In this document: piece after piece, positions 1 to 5,219 of the stretch | Layout: each line of letters starts with the position of its first letter | Position numbering within the stretch: position 1 is the first letter of the stretch | NCBI GenBank assembly: GCA_023423675.1 | Contig: JAFAFD010000402.1 | Location: 1-5,237, forward strand | Reading direction: 5' to 3' | DNA: 5,237 nt | Origin: Pseudomonadota bacterium | GTDB taxonomy: Bacteria > Pseudomonadota > Gammaproteobacteria > Xanthomonadales > Xanthomonadaceae | Notes under the pieces: model-generated | Told to the model about the DNA's origin: nothing | Databases searched by the model: none | The model's input: only the letters and a program-made list of their open reading frames with translations | Translations under genes and position numbers: made by a program

Positions 1-1279
1 GATTGCCACTGATGAGCTGGATGTTGAGCGAGTTGACCAGGGTGGATACCAGCGTGGCCGCGCTGACCGTGCCGGCGGTGAGCGTGCGTGTCTGTGGATA
101 GGGCCCGGTGAAGCTGGCGCTCTGCAGTCCCGGTGTCGCGGTGGCGTAACCGCGGATGCTTACCGCGATCGGAATGGTGATATCGGCCACCGGGACGAGC
201 GCACCCAGCACGCTAGCGCTCACCCGGACCTTGACGCTCAGGTTGGTCAGCGTAGCGGCGGTTAGGGCGGTGTCGGTCAGTACCGTGCTGCGGTTGAAGA
301 AGGTGGCGTCGCTGATCTGCCCTACGTAGAGGTTCACCAAGCCCGGGCGCGCCTGCAGGGTCACCGCGTTGCCGACCAGGTTCACCGCCGAGATCGAGCC
401 TTCGGCGCGTGCGACATCGGCGTAGACCTGCAGGTGCAGCACGTCAGCGCTGACGCTGGTGTTGGACAGCGAGACACCGAGCAGGTTGAGCCCGTTCAAC
501 GCGGCGGTGAGGGTGCCGGTGTTCAGGCCCTGCACCAGGTCCAGGTCGAGCTTGATGCGGATGGCCGCGCTGTGGAATGCCGCGCCCACCGTGCCGCAGG
601 TGTAGCTCGGCGGTTCGATCACCTGCGCCCACAGGCGCACGTTGGCCACGCCGTTCAGACCGAGTGCCGCAGTGTTCACCGTGATCGGCGTCGGCGTGGT
701 CAGCACGTTGCGGAAGTTGTAGAGCTGCACGCCGCCGGTCAGCAGGTCGAGCACGTTCAGGCGCACCGTGGCCAGCGAACCGGTCGGCAGCGCGACCTGC
801 AGGATGTCGGCCAGGCGGATGCTGCCGGAGGTTCCGGCCACGCCCAGCGGCAGCACGTTCAGCACGTTGGCCGCGGCGGTCTGGCCGTCGGCCTGCAGCA
901 CCTGCACCATCGCCGCACGCAGCTGGCCCAGGCTGATGTTGGTATTGAGCACCTGGCTGGGGTCGCTGACGGTGACGCCGCCATTGAGCTGGGTCAGCAG
1001 TGCATTCAGATTGACGTTGGCGCCCGCCAGGCTGTTCCAGTCGGCGACGCTGAGATTGAGGCTGGTGCCCGGCAGCAGCGCGCTGAACAGCAGATTGAGG
1101 ATCGGGCTCTGGGTGGAATCGACCGAGACCAGGCGCGGCCCGGCGCTGACGCAGGCCCCGGCGGTGCAGGCGGACTGGGCCTGTGCGCGCCCCAGGCAGG
1201 AAAGCATTGCCAGGACCACCAGCATCACCAGCGCCTGCCAGCGCAATGACGATGCTTTCACGCCCTTCACATTAACCAT
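1..1279 (-). CDS. Secreted TadG-like C-terminal-domain protein (partial, 3' end off window)
   Basis: An open frame runs from ATG 1279 off the left edge, giving 426 codons without a stop. Residues 1-34 look like a Sec signal peptide: a basic n-region (K5, K8, R14), a hydrophobic stretch ALVMLVVLAMLSCLG at 16-30, and an AQA/Q signal peptidase I site after A34. C28 is not in a convincing lipobox (MLSC). The mature part is rich in Leu, Asn, Val, Thr and Ala, with short alternating strands suggesting a beta-rich extracellular fold. From memory, the segment around 219-248 (QVIEPP, then TCG, then FHSAAIRIKLDLDL) resembles the C-terminal domain of TadG-like Flp-pilus proteins. It lacks their usual N-terminal membrane anchor, having a cleavable signal instead. 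C38, C43 and C228 could form disulfides. The start is supported by GGAG 8 nt upstream. The coding call is firm; the family assignment is moderate and the function unknown. A surface or exported role is inferred. Confidence 0.83.
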   Translation of the reverse strand, partial: MVNVKGVKASSLRWQALVMLVVLAMLSCLGRAQAQSACTAGACVSAGPRLVSVDSTQSPILNLLFSALLPGTSLNLSVADWNSLAGANVNLNALLTQLNGGVTVSDPSQVLNTNISLGQLRAAMVQVLQADGQTAAANVLNVLPLGVAGTSGSIRLADILQVALPTGSLATVRLNVLDLLTGGVQLYNFRNVLTTPTPITVNTAALGLNGVANVRLWAQVIEPPSYTCGTVGAAFHSAAIRIKLDLDLVQGLNTGTLTAALNGLNLLGVSLSNTSVSADVLHLQVYADVARAEGSISAVNLVGNAVTLQARPGLVNLYVGQISDATFFNRSTVLTDTALTAATLTNLSVKVRVSASVLGALVPVADITIPIAVSIRGYATATPGLQSASFTGPYPQTRTLTAGTVSAATLVSTLVNSLNIQLISGN

Positions 1280-1287
1280 GCATCGTT

Positions 1288-1291
1288 CTCC
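1288..1291 (-). promoter_or_regulatory. Ribosome binding site of the secreted-protein gene
   Basis: On the minus strand GGAG (followed by AA) lies 8 nt before the ATG at 1279, an ideal distance. A second ATG at 1283 is 4 nt from the same site, but it reads ATG CAT GGT TAA and stops at once. The site and that stop together fix the start at 1279. Confidence 0.7.
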
Positions 1292-1405
1292 GCCGATTTT
1301 TGGCAGAGGCACGCCGCGGCGACGTGATCAGCGCGTCGTCCTGGAGTAATCGCTCCGCCGGTGTCGCTCCCTGCGTGGGACTGCGTTCATTTCCGGTTCG
1401 GTGCG

Positions 1406-1434
1406 ATTAATGCGAGGCAACGAAAGGCCGTCAA
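1406..1434 (-). promoter_or_regulatory. Sigma70-like promoter candidate for the secreted-protein gene
   Basis: Read on the minus strand, TTGACG (1434-1429, 5 of 6 matches to the consensus -35) is followed after exactly 17 bp by ATTAAT (1411-1406, 4 of 6 to the -10). Transcription would begin near 1399, giving a leader of about 120 nt before the ATG at 1279. The match is visible in the sequence; activity is inferred. Confidence 0.5.
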
Positions 1435-1444
1435 ACAAGACGGC
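1427..1444. repeat. 18-bp dyad GCCGTC-N6-GACGGC over the -35 element
   Basis: GCCGTC at 1427-1432 and GACGGC at 1439-1444 are perfect inverted arms around a 6-bp AT-rich centre (AAACAA). The dyad covers the -35 hexamer of the leftward promoter candidate. Its size suits a dimeric Cro/CI-type regulator, so it is a candidate operator for the adjacent XRE protein. As RNA on the minus strand it would be a hairpin followed by CTTTCGTT, a poor terminator, and no gene lies upstream to terminate. Confidence 0.45.
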
Positions 1445-1458
1445 GTGAAATCGGGGGG

Positions 1459-1501
1459 AAGAGGCGCTTGCTGGCGCGCAGGAACGACGCGCAGGCCTCT
1501 T
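1459..1501. repeat. 43-nt imperfect hairpin
   Basis: The outer arms AAGAGGC (1459-1465) and GCCTCTT (1495-1501) are perfect complements. Inside, CTG-CGCG (1471-1478, with G1474 bulged) pairs with CGCGCAG (1488-1494), leaving a 5-nt bulge at 1466-1470 and a 9-nt loop (1479-1487). No T-tract follows on either strand, so it is not an intrinsic terminator. It does not begin with the GTAG of SMAG repeats. It could be a DNA target or an RNA leader structure. Confidence 0.45.
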
Positions 1502-1514
1502 GAAGTGCAGACAG

Positions 1515-1554
1515 TGACAGCAATTCTGTACACGCAGAAAAAGTATTGCTGTCA
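1515..1554. repeat. Perfect 10-bp inverted repeat upstream of the XRE gene
   Basis: TGACAGCAAT (1515-1524) and ATTGCTGTCA (1545-1554) are exact reverse complements separated by 20 bp, so the arm centres are 30 bp apart, close to three helical turns. A smaller dyad, TTCTG-N6-CAGAA (1524-1539), lies inside. The right arm ends 39 bp before the XRE start codon, where an autoregulatory operator would be expected. There is no T-tract, which argues against a terminator. Operator function is inferred. Confidence 0.5.
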
Positions 1555-1578
1555 GGGAAGCAGCGCTTACCGAACATG

Positions 1579-1588
1579 GAGAGGGGGT
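1579..1588 (+). promoter_or_regulatory. Ribosome binding site of the XRE gene
   Basis: The purine-rich run GGAGAGGGGG (T follows at 1588) lies directly before the ATG at 1594, giving a strong Shine-Dalgarno match. An upstream in-frame ATG at 1576 stops after four codons at TGA 1588-1590, so 1594 is the first usable start. Confidence 0.6.
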
Positions 1589-1593
1589 GAAAA

Positions 1594-1956
1594 ATGCAGT
1601 CGATGTGCGACAGAATCCGGCGGGCCCGACTAACGGCTGGCCTTTCTCAAACGCAGTTGGCGTTGCATTGCGGGGTCCGCCGCAGCGCCGTGGCCCAGTG
1701 GGAACGTGAGGGCGGCACCGTTCCCAGCGTGCAACATCTCTCGAAACTCGCGATTGTGACGCAGGTCCACTTTGAGTGGCTGGCCACCGGTCGTGGCCCC
1801 GGGCGTCCCGACGATGGCGACCTGGCGCCACCGGAGACCGCAGTGGTGGAGGCGGCGCGCAGCCCGCAGGAAAACGCGATCCTGACCCTGCTGCGGCGGT
1901 TGCCGCCACGCAAGCGCCAGGTCGCGCACGCCATCATCGAAATGCTGACCGAGTAA
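1594..1956 (+). CDS. XRE-family (Cro/CI-type) transcriptional regulator
   Basis: This 120-residue protein has an N-terminal helix-turn-helix domain of the lambda Cro/CI type. The domain spans about residues 5-67; helices 2-3 are SQTQLALHCGVRRSAVAQWE (18-37), and the segment ends in the common EWLATGRGP pattern (61-69). A charged, Pro-rich linker (70-90) leads to a short helical tail (92-119) that could mediate dimerisation. There is no LexA/CI-like protease domain or other ligand-binding domain. It diverges from the secreted TadG-like gene across a repeat-rich spacer, so it may repress itself and that gene; this is inference. The stop is 18 nt from the stop of the convergent ung gene. Early codons (AGA, CGA, CTA, CTT, TCT, CAA, TTG) are unlike those of the neighbouring genes, a mild hint of foreign origin. 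Family certain, target unknown. Confidence 0.92.
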   Translation: MQSMCDRIRRARLTAGLSQTQLALHCGVRRSAVAQWEREGGTVPSVQHLSKLAIVTQVHFEWLATGRGPGRPDDGDLAPPETAVVEAARSPQENAILTLLRRLPPRKRQVAHAIIEMLTE

Positions 1957-1965
1957 CGCCTCGCC

Positions 1966-1991
1966 CGCGTGCCGTCAGAGTGCGGCGCGTG
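1966..1991 (+). other. Stem-loop between convergent XRE and ung genes
   Basis: In plus-strand RNA, 1966-1974 (CGCGTGCCG) can pair with 1983-1991 (CGGCGCGTG) over nine pairs, two of them G-U, around an 8-nt loop. It starts 9 nt after the XRE stop and overlaps the last codons of ung. No U-tract follows, so it is at best a 3'-end-stabilising or pause hairpin. The two G-U pairs become mismatches on the minus strand, so it fits the XRE transcript better. Confidence 0.3.
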
Positions 1992-2688
1992 GCGGCAGTG
2001 ACCAGTCGATCGGTGCCTTGCCTTGGCGCTGCAGGTACTCGTTGGCCATCGAAAAGTGGTGGCAGCCGAGGAAGCCCCGGTGCGCCGACAACGGCGAGGG
2101 GTGCGGCGACTTCAGCACGCGGTGGCGACGGGCGTCGATCACCTTGCCCTTCTTCTGCGCGTACGCGCCCCAGAGCATGAACACCAGGCCGTCGCGCTCG
2201 CGGTTGAGTACGTCCACCACGTGATCGGTGAATCCTTCCCAGCCGCGCCCCTGGTGGGCACCGGCCTGGCCTTCCTCGACGGTCAGCACGGCGTTGAGCA
2301 GCAGCACGCCGCGCTGTGCCCAGGGCACCAGGCAACCGTGGTCGGGCCGGGCGATGCCGAGGTCGCCTTCGATTTCCTTGTAGATGTTCAGCAGCGACGG
2401 TGGCACCGGCACGCCCGGGGCCACCGAGAAGCTCAGGCCATGGGCCTGGCCGCGGCCGTGGTACGGGTCCTGGCCGAGGATCACCACCTTCACCTGCTCG
2501 AACGGCGTGGCGTCGAACGCGGCGAAGATCTGCGGGCCCGGCGGAAATACCGTTGCACCGGTGGCCTTGCGCTGGCGCAGGAAGGCGGACAGTTCGCGCA
2601 TCTGCGGCTGCAACAGGTAATCACCGACGTGCTGCTTCCAGCTCGGTTCCAGCTGGATCGTCGGGGTGTCCACTACGTCATCAATCAT
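1975..2688 (-). CDS. ung: Uracil-DNA glycosylase, family 1 (Ung)
   Basis: The enzyme removes uracil from DNA after cytosine deamination or dUMP misincorporation, starting base-excision repair in the cytoplasm. With the start at 2688 it has 237 residues, close to the E. coli length (229). All family-1 signatures are present: the water-activating loop GQDPYH (72-77, catalytic D74, Y76), GLSFSV with the uracil-stacking F87, LLNAVLTV with uracil-reading N132, and the DNA-intercalation loop HPSPLSAHRGF (196-206, catalytic H196). These line up with E. coli D64, Y66, F77, N123 and H187 at a constant offset of 9-10. An earlier ATG at 2718 would overlap the response-regulator gene by 20 nt and lacks a ribosome site. 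The 2688 start has GAAGTGG just upstream and a 10-nt gap from that gene. It is last in the ftsE-ftsX-regulator-ung block. Confidence 0.97.
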   Translation of the reverse strand: MIDDVVDTPTIQLEPSWKQHVGDYLLQPQMRELSAFLRQRKATGATVFPPGPQIFAAFDATPFEQVKVVILGQDPYHGRGQAHGLSFSVAPGVPVPPSLLNIYKEIEGDLGIARPDHGCLVPWAQRGVLLLNAVLTVEEGQAGAHQGRGWEGFTDHVVDVLNRERDGLVFMLWGAYAQKKGKVIDARRHRVLKSPHPSPLSAHRGFLGCHHFSMANEYLQRQGKAPIDWSLPPRAAL

Positions 2689-2698
2689 CGCGCCACTT

Positions 2699-3541
2699 CT
2701 ATCGCAACAGGGGTCCATCGTTCAAACGGGCCAGCCGCAGCTGGAACAGCACCTTGGTCACCAGCAGGCGTTCCTCGATCGGCTTGAGCACCAGATCGTT
2801 GGCACCGGCCTGCAGCAGCCCGGTCTGGTTGTGCGGGTTGCCGTCGCCGGTCATCACCAGCACCGGCAGGCGGCGTTTGCCGTAGCCGAAATCCACGCGC
2901 ACGCGCTGCACCACGTCGCGGCCGCTCAGCTCCCCCTTCAGGGTGACGTCGGTCCGCACCAGGTCGCTGCGGTGGCGGCTGCGGCCCAGCGATTCGGCGG
3001 TAAGCAGGGTGAAGGCTTCCTCGGCGCTGACCACGTGCAGCACGTTCAGCTGCTGCCGCTCGAGCATGCGCTTGGTCGCTTCGGCCACCACCCGGCTGTC
3101 CTCGACATAGAGGATGGTGGCGCCGGGAATGGTCTGCGGCTGCACGTAGCCGCGGATGAAGGTCGCCAGCGCCTCGTGGCCCAGCGCCTTGTCGAAATAA
3201 TCGGTGACGTACTCGGTGAAGCGGCGCTGTTCCAGGTGCTGCTGCGCATCGCCGGAGACCACGATGACCGGCACGTAGGCCTGGCCGGCGGCTTCGCGCA
3301 CGCTCTTGGCCAGCGCCAGGCCGTCGCCATCGCGCAGGGTCAGCGAGGTGGTCACCAGATCCACCGGACCCTGTGCCAGCACCTGCTGCGCTTCCTCGAT
3401 GCTGTCGCAGCCGATGACTTCGACGCCCGGCAGGTCACGCTGCAGCACGTCGGCAATCAGCTTGCGCACCAGCTTGGAACCATCGACCACCATCACCCGC
3501 GTCGCGGGCCCTTCAAGGTGCTTCAACGCTTGCGGTCGCAT
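2699..3541 (-). CDS. Tandem-receiver response regulator with a degenerate first receiver
   Basis: The 280-residue protein consists of two CheY-like receiver domains and no output domain. REC1 (about 14-133) keeps the conserved Ser (S96) and Lys (K118), but its acidic pair is reduced to D20-G21, and the phospho-acceptor position in DLVTTSL is S66 instead of Asp, so it probably cannot be phosphorylated normally. REC2 (about 142-275) looks functional: acidic E147-D148, phospho-acceptor D198 in DLVRTDV, T231, and K253-P254. The layout recalls the REC-REC front half of PleD, but it stops without a GGDEF domain. The gene begins 7 nt after the ftsX stop and ends 10 nt before ung, so it is probably cotranscribed. 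The ribosome site is weak (TGAGA), suggesting translational coupling to ftsX. An alternative start at M17 would cut the leading strand of REC1. No sensor kinase is in the window; partner and pathway are unknown. Confidence 0.93.
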   Translation of the reverse strand: MRPQALKHLEGPATRVMVVDGSKLVRKLIADVLQRDLPGVEVIGCDSIEEAQQVLAQGPVDLVTTSLTLRDGDGLALAKSVREAAGQAYVPVIVVSGDAQQHLEQRRFTEYVTDYFDKALGHEALATFIRGYVQPQTIPGATILYVEDSRVVAEATKRMLERQQLNVLHVVSAEEAFTLLTAESLGRSRHRSDLVRTDVTLKGELSGRDVVQRVRVDFGYGKRRLPVLVMTGDGNPHNQTGLLQAGANDLVLKPIEERLLVTKVLFQLRLARLNDGPLLR

Positions 3542-3548
3542 GCCGGTC

Positions 3549-4496
3549 TCAGGTGTCGGTGGGGCGGGTCTGGCGGAGGAAGTGGCCGGTCACCAGCCAG
3601 GCACCCAGCCAGCCGAGCAGCAGCGTGCCCAGCAGCACCAGGCTGCCGTGCAGCAGGTCCAGGCCATGCAGCACGAACGGGCTGCCGTAGCTGCGCGACA
3701 GATCGGCCAGCGGCGCACGCAGGGCGGTGCCGGCCACGCCGATCAGTGCCAGCGCGACCGCACCGGCGCCCAGGCCATACCAGGCGCCCAGGTACAGGAA
3801 CGGGCGGCGGATGAAGCCATCGCTGGCACCCAGCAGCTGCAGCACGCCGATTTCCTCGCGGCGGGCCTGGATGTCCAGGCGCACCGTATTGCCCACCACC
3901 AGCGCGGCACCGGCACCGAGCAGCGCGGACAGCACCTGCACCAGGCGCGCACCGAAGGCCAACCAGGCATCCAGGCGCTGCCGCCACAGGGCATCGTGCT
4001 GCACCAGGTCGGCACCGGGCAGGCTTTCCAGCGCGCGCGCCAGGCGCGCGTCATCCTGGCCCTGGCCGGGGGTGACCACCAGCAGCGACGGCAGCGGGTT
4101 GTCGTTGAGTGCGTCGATGGCCTCGCCGAGGCCGGCATCGCGCAGTTCCTGCAGGCCCTGTTCCGGCGTGCGCACGGTCACGTTGGCCACGTCCTGGCGG
4201 TCACGCAGCTCGCCGGCCAGGCGCAGCGCGCCCGGGCCATCGACGTTGGCCTTCAGGAACACATTGATGTCGCGCGACTGCTGCACGCTGCCGGCGAACT
4301 GCTTGAGGTTGTCCAGGGCGATGGACAGGCCCAGCGGCAGGGCCAGTGCCAGCGCCATGACCATCACCGTCAGCAGGGTCGCCCAGGGCTTGCGGCAGGC
4401 GCGGCCCAGGCTGAACACCACGCTGTGCGCGTGGTGGTGGAACCACACACCCAGGCGCGACGGTGCGGCGGCTTCGCTGTTTTCGTTCTTGCCCAT
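3549..4496 (-). CDS. ftsX: Cell division protein FtsX (ABC transporter-like permease)
   Basis: FtsX is the inner-membrane half of the FtsEX complex. In E. coli it does not move a known solute; it transmits FtsE ATP hydrolysis to periplasmic EnvC, which activates septal amidases. The 315-residue protein shows the expected four-helix layout: a cytoplasmic N-terminal tail, TM1 about 39-61, a large periplasmic loop 62-180, TM2 about 181-202, TM3 about 232-258, TM4 about 284-305. The segment between TM2 and TM3 (VRLDIQARREEIGVLQLLGAS, about 205-225) is the conserved FtsX/MacB coupling region that contacts the ATPase. The N-terminal tail has an unusual His cluster (FHHHAHS, 19-25). The ATG lies 3 nt after the ftsE stop, and its ribosome site GGAG (4503-4506) sits inside the end of ftsE, 6 nt before the start, so translation is probably coupled. 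The length is somewhat below that of E. coli FtsX. Confidence 0.95.
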   Translation of the reverse strand: MGKNENSEAAAPSRLGVWFHHHAHSVVFSLGRACRKPWATLLTVMVMALALALPLGLSIALDNLKQFAGSVQQSRDINVFLKANVDGPGALRLAGELRDRQDVANVTVRTPEQGLQELRDAGLGEAIDALNDNPLPSLLVVTPGQGQDDARLARALESLPGADLVQHDALWRQRLDAWLAFGARLVQVLSALLGAGAALVVGNTVRLDIQARREEIGVLQLLGASDGFIRRPFLYLGAWYGLGAGAVALALIGVAGTALRAPLADLSRSYGSPFVLHGLDLLHGSLVLLGTLLLGWLGAWLVTGHFLRQTRPTDT

Positions 4497-4499
4497 GGG

Positions 4500-5186
4500 T
4501 TACTCCGCCAGGTCCTGCGGCGAGATGTCGTCCGCCAGCCGGCCATGGTCGAGGATCAGCACGCGCTTGCGCATGCGGCGCAGCAGCGGCAGGTCATGGC
4601 TGACCACCAGCACGCTGGTGCCGCGCGAGGGCAGCTCGGCGAACAGGGCCATGATCTCCGCCGCCAGGGTCGGGTCGAGGTTGCCGGTCGGCTCATCGGC
4701 CACCAGCAGCTTGGGTTCGCCCACGATCGCGCGGGCGATGCCCACGCGCTGCTGCTCACCGGCCGACAGCTGCGAGGGCAGCGCCTTCTCGCGGTGGCCC
4801 AGGCCCATGCGTTCCAGCACCGAGCGCACGCGCTTGGCGATGTCGCCGCGGCGGGTGCCGCGCAGGATCAGCGGCAGGGCCACGTTCTCGGCGATGGAGC
4901 GGTCCATCAGCAGGCGGTGGTCCTGGTAGACCGCACCGACCGCGCGCCGGTGGCGCGGGATGTCGCCGCCGCGCACCTTCAGCAGGTTGCGCTCGTCGAA
5001 CACCACGGCGCCGCGGCTGGGCCGCTCGTCGAGGTGGATCAACTTGAGCAGGGTGCTTTTGCCCGCCCCGGAATGGCCGGTGACGAACAGCATTTCGCCG
5101 GGGGCTACTTCGAAGCTGACATCGGTCAGGGCTTCGTGGCCACCGGCGTACTGTTTGCTGACATTGTCGAAGCGCAGGACACTCAT
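4500..5186 (-). CDS. ftsE: Cell division ATP-binding protein FtsE
   Basis: FtsE is the cytoplasmic ABC ATPase that pairs with FtsX at the division site. The 228-residue length is typical. All nucleotide-binding motifs are in order: Walker A GHSGAGKST (37-45), Q-loop Q88, signature LSAGEQQR (140-147), Walker B LLVADEP (160-166, catalytic E165), D-loop GNLD (168-171) and switch H197. The hallmark FtsE sequences VYQDHRLLMDRSIAENVALPL (86-106 region) favour FtsE over MacB/LolD, as does the adjacent ftsX. The frame stays open upstream to an ATG at 5234, but those 16 extra codons would come from a palindromic repeat and do not resemble FtsE, whose N-terminus is normally M-x-x-hydrophobic-F. The 5186 start is therefore chosen. 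Upstream of it there is no well-spaced ribosome site, only CGGGGC touching the ATG. It is the first gene of the four-gene leftward block. Confidence 0.96.
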   Translation of the reverse strand: MSVLRFDNVSKQYAGGHEALTDVSFEVAPGEMLFVTGHSGAGKSTLLKLIHLDERPSRGAVVFDERNLLKVRGGDIPRHRRAVGAVYQDHRLLMDRSIAENVALPLILRGTRRGDIAKRVRSVLERMGLGHREKALPSQLSAGEQQRVGIARAIVGEPKLLVADEPTGNLDPTLAAEIMALFAELPSRGTSVLVVSHDLPLLRRMRKRVLILDHGRLADDISPQDLAE

Positions 5187-5192
5187 GCCCCG

Positions 5193-5198
5193 ATTATG
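5193..5198 (-). promoter_or_regulatory. -10-like element just upstream of ftsE
   Basis: CATAAT (5 of 6 to TATAAT) lies on the minus strand only 6 nt (CGGGGC) before the ftsE ATG. If used, transcription would begin at or next to the A of the start codon, giving a leaderless mRNA. The -35 position 17 bp upstream reads ACCGAT, a poor match, so the call is tentative. Confidence 0.25.
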
Positions 5199-5219
5199 CA
5201 GGAGCCGCGCGACGGATCG

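Larger units (their letters stand above)
1280..1593. other. Divergent intergenic region with several inverted repeats
   Basis: This 314-bp gap separates the leftward secreted-protein gene from the rightward XRE gene. It holds a leftward promoter candidate (1406-1434), a dyad over its -35 (1427-1444), an imperfect hairpin (1459-1501), a perfect 10-bp inverted repeat (1515-1554), and the two ribosome binding sites at its ends. The 1500-1600 part is visibly richer in A/T than the flanking genes. I found no convincing rightward sigma70 promoter: GTGACA at 1514-1519 resembles a -35, but no matching -10 lies 16-18 bp downstream. Open frames that cross the region show no recognisable protein. Confidence 0.8.

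Noticed and set aside
1194..1199. Lipoprotein signal at C28 of the secreted protein (MLSC)
   Set aside because: The -3 position is Met and the -2 position Leu, a poor lipobox; the AQA/Q site nearby is a better signal peptidase I site.
434..1249. A 271-codon plus-strand open frame opposite the secreted-protein gene
   Set aside because: Its Gln/His/Val-rich translation mirrors the minus-strand codons; the minus-strand frame has a signal peptide, ribosome site and promoter.
1427..1444. Intrinsic terminator reading leftward
   Set aside because: The stem has only 6 bp, the following CTTTCGTT is a poor U-tract, and no minus-strand gene lies directly upstream.
1576..1590. Four-codon leader frame (ATG to TGA) before the XRE gene
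   Set aside because: No ribosome site precedes it and such a short frame is expected by chance.
1328..1909. A 193-codon minus-strand open frame across the XRE gene and spacer
   Set aside because: Low-complexity Arg/Ala/Pro product, antisense to a convincing helix-turn-helix gene, with no known domain.
2689..2718. Upstream start of ung at ATG 2718
   Set aside because: It would overlap the preceding gene, lacks a ribosome site and adds non-conserved residues.
2666..3814. A 382-codon plus-strand open frame opposite the response regulator and flanking genes
   Set aside because: It lies antisense to clearly conserved genes, has a His/Gln/Ala-rich composition typical of complement frames in GC-rich DNA, and has no recognisable domain.
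3727..4929. A 400-codon plus-strand open frame opposite ftsX and ftsE
   Set aside because: It is a Ser/Arg-rich complement-strand artefact; FtsX and FtsE motifs on the other strand are complete.
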